From Roseiconus lacunae (GTDB lineage Bacteria > Planctomycetota > Planctomycetia > Pirellulales > Pirellulaceae), in contig NZ_VSZO01000015.1 in assembly GCF_008312935.1 (NCBI RefSeq), positions 213,286-277,285 on the forward strand: a stretch of DNA of 64,000 nucleotides, in the 5' to 3' direction. The position numbers were made by a program, and so were the translations under genes. The notes beneath the pieces were generated by a model. That model ran no database searches. It was given only the letters and a program-made list of their open reading frames with translations, and was not told the origin of the DNA. This document shows positions 62,048 to 64,000 of this stretch, piece after piece (within the stretch, counting starts at the first letter, position 1; every line of letters begins with the position of its first letter).

Positions 62048-63967
62048 TCATGAAATATGACGTACGACCTCGTCATAAATCGCACGAATGTGATTGTCTG
62101 TGTATCGCCCCTGAATTGACTGTCGGACGAAAGTCTTCAGGTCTTGGTCGTTTACCAGGAGAATGATACAGTTCCCTTGTTTTTGGTGTGAGGCTCTCTG
62201 GATATGCTCGAAGTAGTGCTTCTTCTCTGATCGATCACCACGGAAGGCGATTATTCCGAGTCCACCGAGCTCTGGGGTAAGATACCCTGCTGTTTGAAGA
62301 AAATCACTTGGAGCGAGTTTTTCATAGTTCTTGCACTCCCACAAGACACTTAGTGCGTTGTATCTTTGCCGCATCGCTTCCCAGAATCCGCCGCGTGCGA
62401 TGTTCGATGTAAGCCAATCTCGAATTACGCGCCCGCTGTGGTTACGACATTTGGGCTCTGGATTTCCTAACCATCTGAAGAAGCAGAGCTTTAGAATTTC
62501 ACCAACAACTTCTTCGAAGTCCTCGCAGTGATCGTCGCCGGGCTGAACTAGTTCAAGTTTATGCTTGGCTTCATCCAGGCTGCGGACATACTCGTCAAAC
62601 GAAACTCCTCCGGGCACGTCAGTAATAATCCCGGTTTGCTTGAGTGAAAATTCATCCTCTAACCTATCGATGACTAGCTCTTGAAGGCCTAAGGCTAACG
62701 AAAAGGTCTCGTGAACACAGACAAGTGTTGAAGATGTCACTTCAGGAACTTTCGATCCCGACGATCCCATCGATCGAGACATTAACTTTCCTTCGTTTAG
62801 GAGCCCGGCGAATCCAATCCGATACAGCAGCTCGGCAAATCGTTCTGGTGTCGCGAAATCGAAGAACCAGGGGCACAAATGACCAACTTTTGGGTCTGCA
62901 ACTATTTTCGCAATAAGTGAGACAAGTCCATTGATCGTATACTTGTCGCCGAGACCGAAAAACAAGTTCAAGATGTAGTCGAGACGTGGGAAGTTTTCGG
63001 AGTATTCATCGGCCAAGTCCTTTAACCGATTATCGGCAAATCGCCTGCGGGCTTCCTGGAGATCCTCTATCTTGACTCGCGTATTATTTCTATGTTGAGC
63101 TAACTCGATCGCGAATTCCGAATATGCTAGCACATCCCTCGGCTTTGTCTGGCAAAAGCTAAACACTTTTTTCCATGACGGCTCGTCTTCAATCTTCTCA
63201 AAAAAGTGGTTCCAGGTAGTCCCGTCGATTGGCAACTTGGTATTCAAAGGCCTGTTGAGACGTTTTTCGATCATGGCTAAAAGGCTAGGGTTGCTCCACT
63301 CCAGAGACTCAACCCACGTTTCGAGCCTAGCGAATTCGGTTTCAGTTTCGCGAACGCGATCAAACATGTTCTCACGTAAAAATAGATACGGTCTAGCAGC
63401 TCTCGAATTAGCATTTAATTCGACGCAAGCATGCATAAGTGCTCTTAAGAAAAGTACGGCTTCATCTGTTCCGTCCCAAGAATCGTCAATACTATCGATA
63501 AGGATTGTAAACTCCTGGCGTTTAGTCTCGCATTTCGACTCCAAAAACGAGTACACCTCTTTCTTGCGTTTAGAGATTTTTCTCCAACGTCGCTCATCCC
63601 TTTGTTCAATCGCGGCAATCAAGTCGTCGAAAAAAGCGAGCAATCCATCATCGAAATCGAACTCTCCATTGTCTAGTTCTTTAGAAACAGTCTTTGGAAC
63701 CTCGTAGTCATCGATTAACCCCTGTTCAATCCAGCTGCTCAAAATGCGGCAGCAAATCGCATACTCGAATGAAGCCACCAGGGAAGTGAAAACGCGAGAG
63801 TTCTCTTTCGCTAGAGTCAGAATGCTAACCTCCATAAACATCGGACACACTACCTCGGGGACGATCCGAATGTGGCTACGAGACTTGTTCTCCAGATGGA
63901 AACTGAGAGATATGATCGAAAGTCGTGTTCTTGATTGAATGAAAAAAGGCGGCGTATCCTGTTGAAA
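62048..63967 (-). pseudogene. P-loop ATPase (Sll1717-like) fused to nuclease-like C-terminus, apparently lacking Walker A
   Basis: The best visible start is GTG 63850 (ATG 63841 or 63835 possible), giving about 600 residues, but the frame stays open upstream to a TAG at 63968 with protein-like sequence and no start codon. Visible domains: Walker B-like FTILIDSIDDSWDGTDEAVL (residues 114-133), YLFLRENMFDRVRETETEFA, the LEWSNPSLLAMIEKRL helix and RDVLAYSEFAIELAQ, all typical of the Sll1717-family P-loop ATPases. The C-terminal 110 residues include VLWECKNYEKL (ECK at 505-507) and LGIIAFRG, a restriction-endonuclease-like fold. The Walker A domain should lie about 80-100 residues before the Walker B region and upstream of the frame shown, so the gene is 5' truncated, frameshifted or split. 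Probably a broken defence ATPase-nuclease; a functional short form is possible. Confidence 0.6.
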
Positions 63968-64000
63968 CTATCACCCTTCAACGGCCCAACGCGGGCACAA

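Noticed and set aside
47240..64000. Second copy of the tRNA-Arg 3' end as right attachment site
   Set aside because: I looked for the T-arm/acceptor sequence downstream and found no copy by eye; it may lie beyond the window.

Overview
The window looks like the chromosome of a marine planctomycete of the Rhodopirellula/Pirellulaceae type. The evidence is a planctomycete-type ECF sigma factor, a giant secreted protein with an N-terminal LEPR-XLL-like motif and a C-terminal dockerin-like pair of calcium loops, a DUF1580-like small DNA-binding protein, and integrases of the style common in this phylum. All calls rest on reading the sequence; no database search was run.

Left part (1-7455): ordinary housekeeping genes, mostly on the minus strand. 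They are a pair of SPFH/band-7 membrane proteins (the first cut by the window edge), a secreted ankyrin-repeat protein, a eukaryote-type UTP-glucose-1-phosphate uridylyltransferase, and a ruvB-nth pair (Holliday junction helicase and endonuclease III). A plus-strand ECF sigma factor follows.

Middle (7866-45152): one uninterrupted gene for a protein of about 12,400 residues. In order it carries six beta-helix-like repeats of about 210 residues, a LamG domain, Ig-like domains with a PA14-like insertion, thirteen CARDB repeats, a beta-propeller, a long run of putative-Ig/cadherin-like repeats, a short RHS segment, an internal dockerin, a second propeller, a very long RHS/YD array closed by an RHS core, a helical C-terminal region, a metzincin-like protease motif with an odd third-ligand position, and a terminal dockerin. 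It is probably a cell-surface or secreted adhesin/polymorphic-toxin-like protein.

Junction (45153-47270): two families of short interspersed repeats, one small acidic protein gene, a strong candidate for an independent structured small RNA (promoter, several hairpins, near-perfect anti-16S Shine-Dalgarno sequence, intrinsic terminator), and a tRNA-Arg(TCT).

Right part (47270-64000): a genomic island starting at the tRNA. The core is an intact tyrosine integrase, an unknown 232-residue protein, a small excisionase-like DUF1580 protein and a TOPRIM/RecA-like primase-helicase followed by a palindrome/iteron cluster. This layout resembles integrative or satellite elements. The cargo is conflict/defence-like: a trypsin-NACHT-HEAT protein preceded by a Trypco2 protein in one operon, an HNH nuclease, a double zinc-ribbon protein, a decayed second integrase (two frameshifts and one nonsense codon), and the C-terminal part of a P-loop ATPase fused to a restriction-nuclease-like domain, apparently missing its Walker A region. 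The best candidate for a less-explored system is the trypsin-NACHT/Trypco2 operon with its neighbours; the best candidate for something undescribed outside coding sequence is the small RNA at about 45885-46155.
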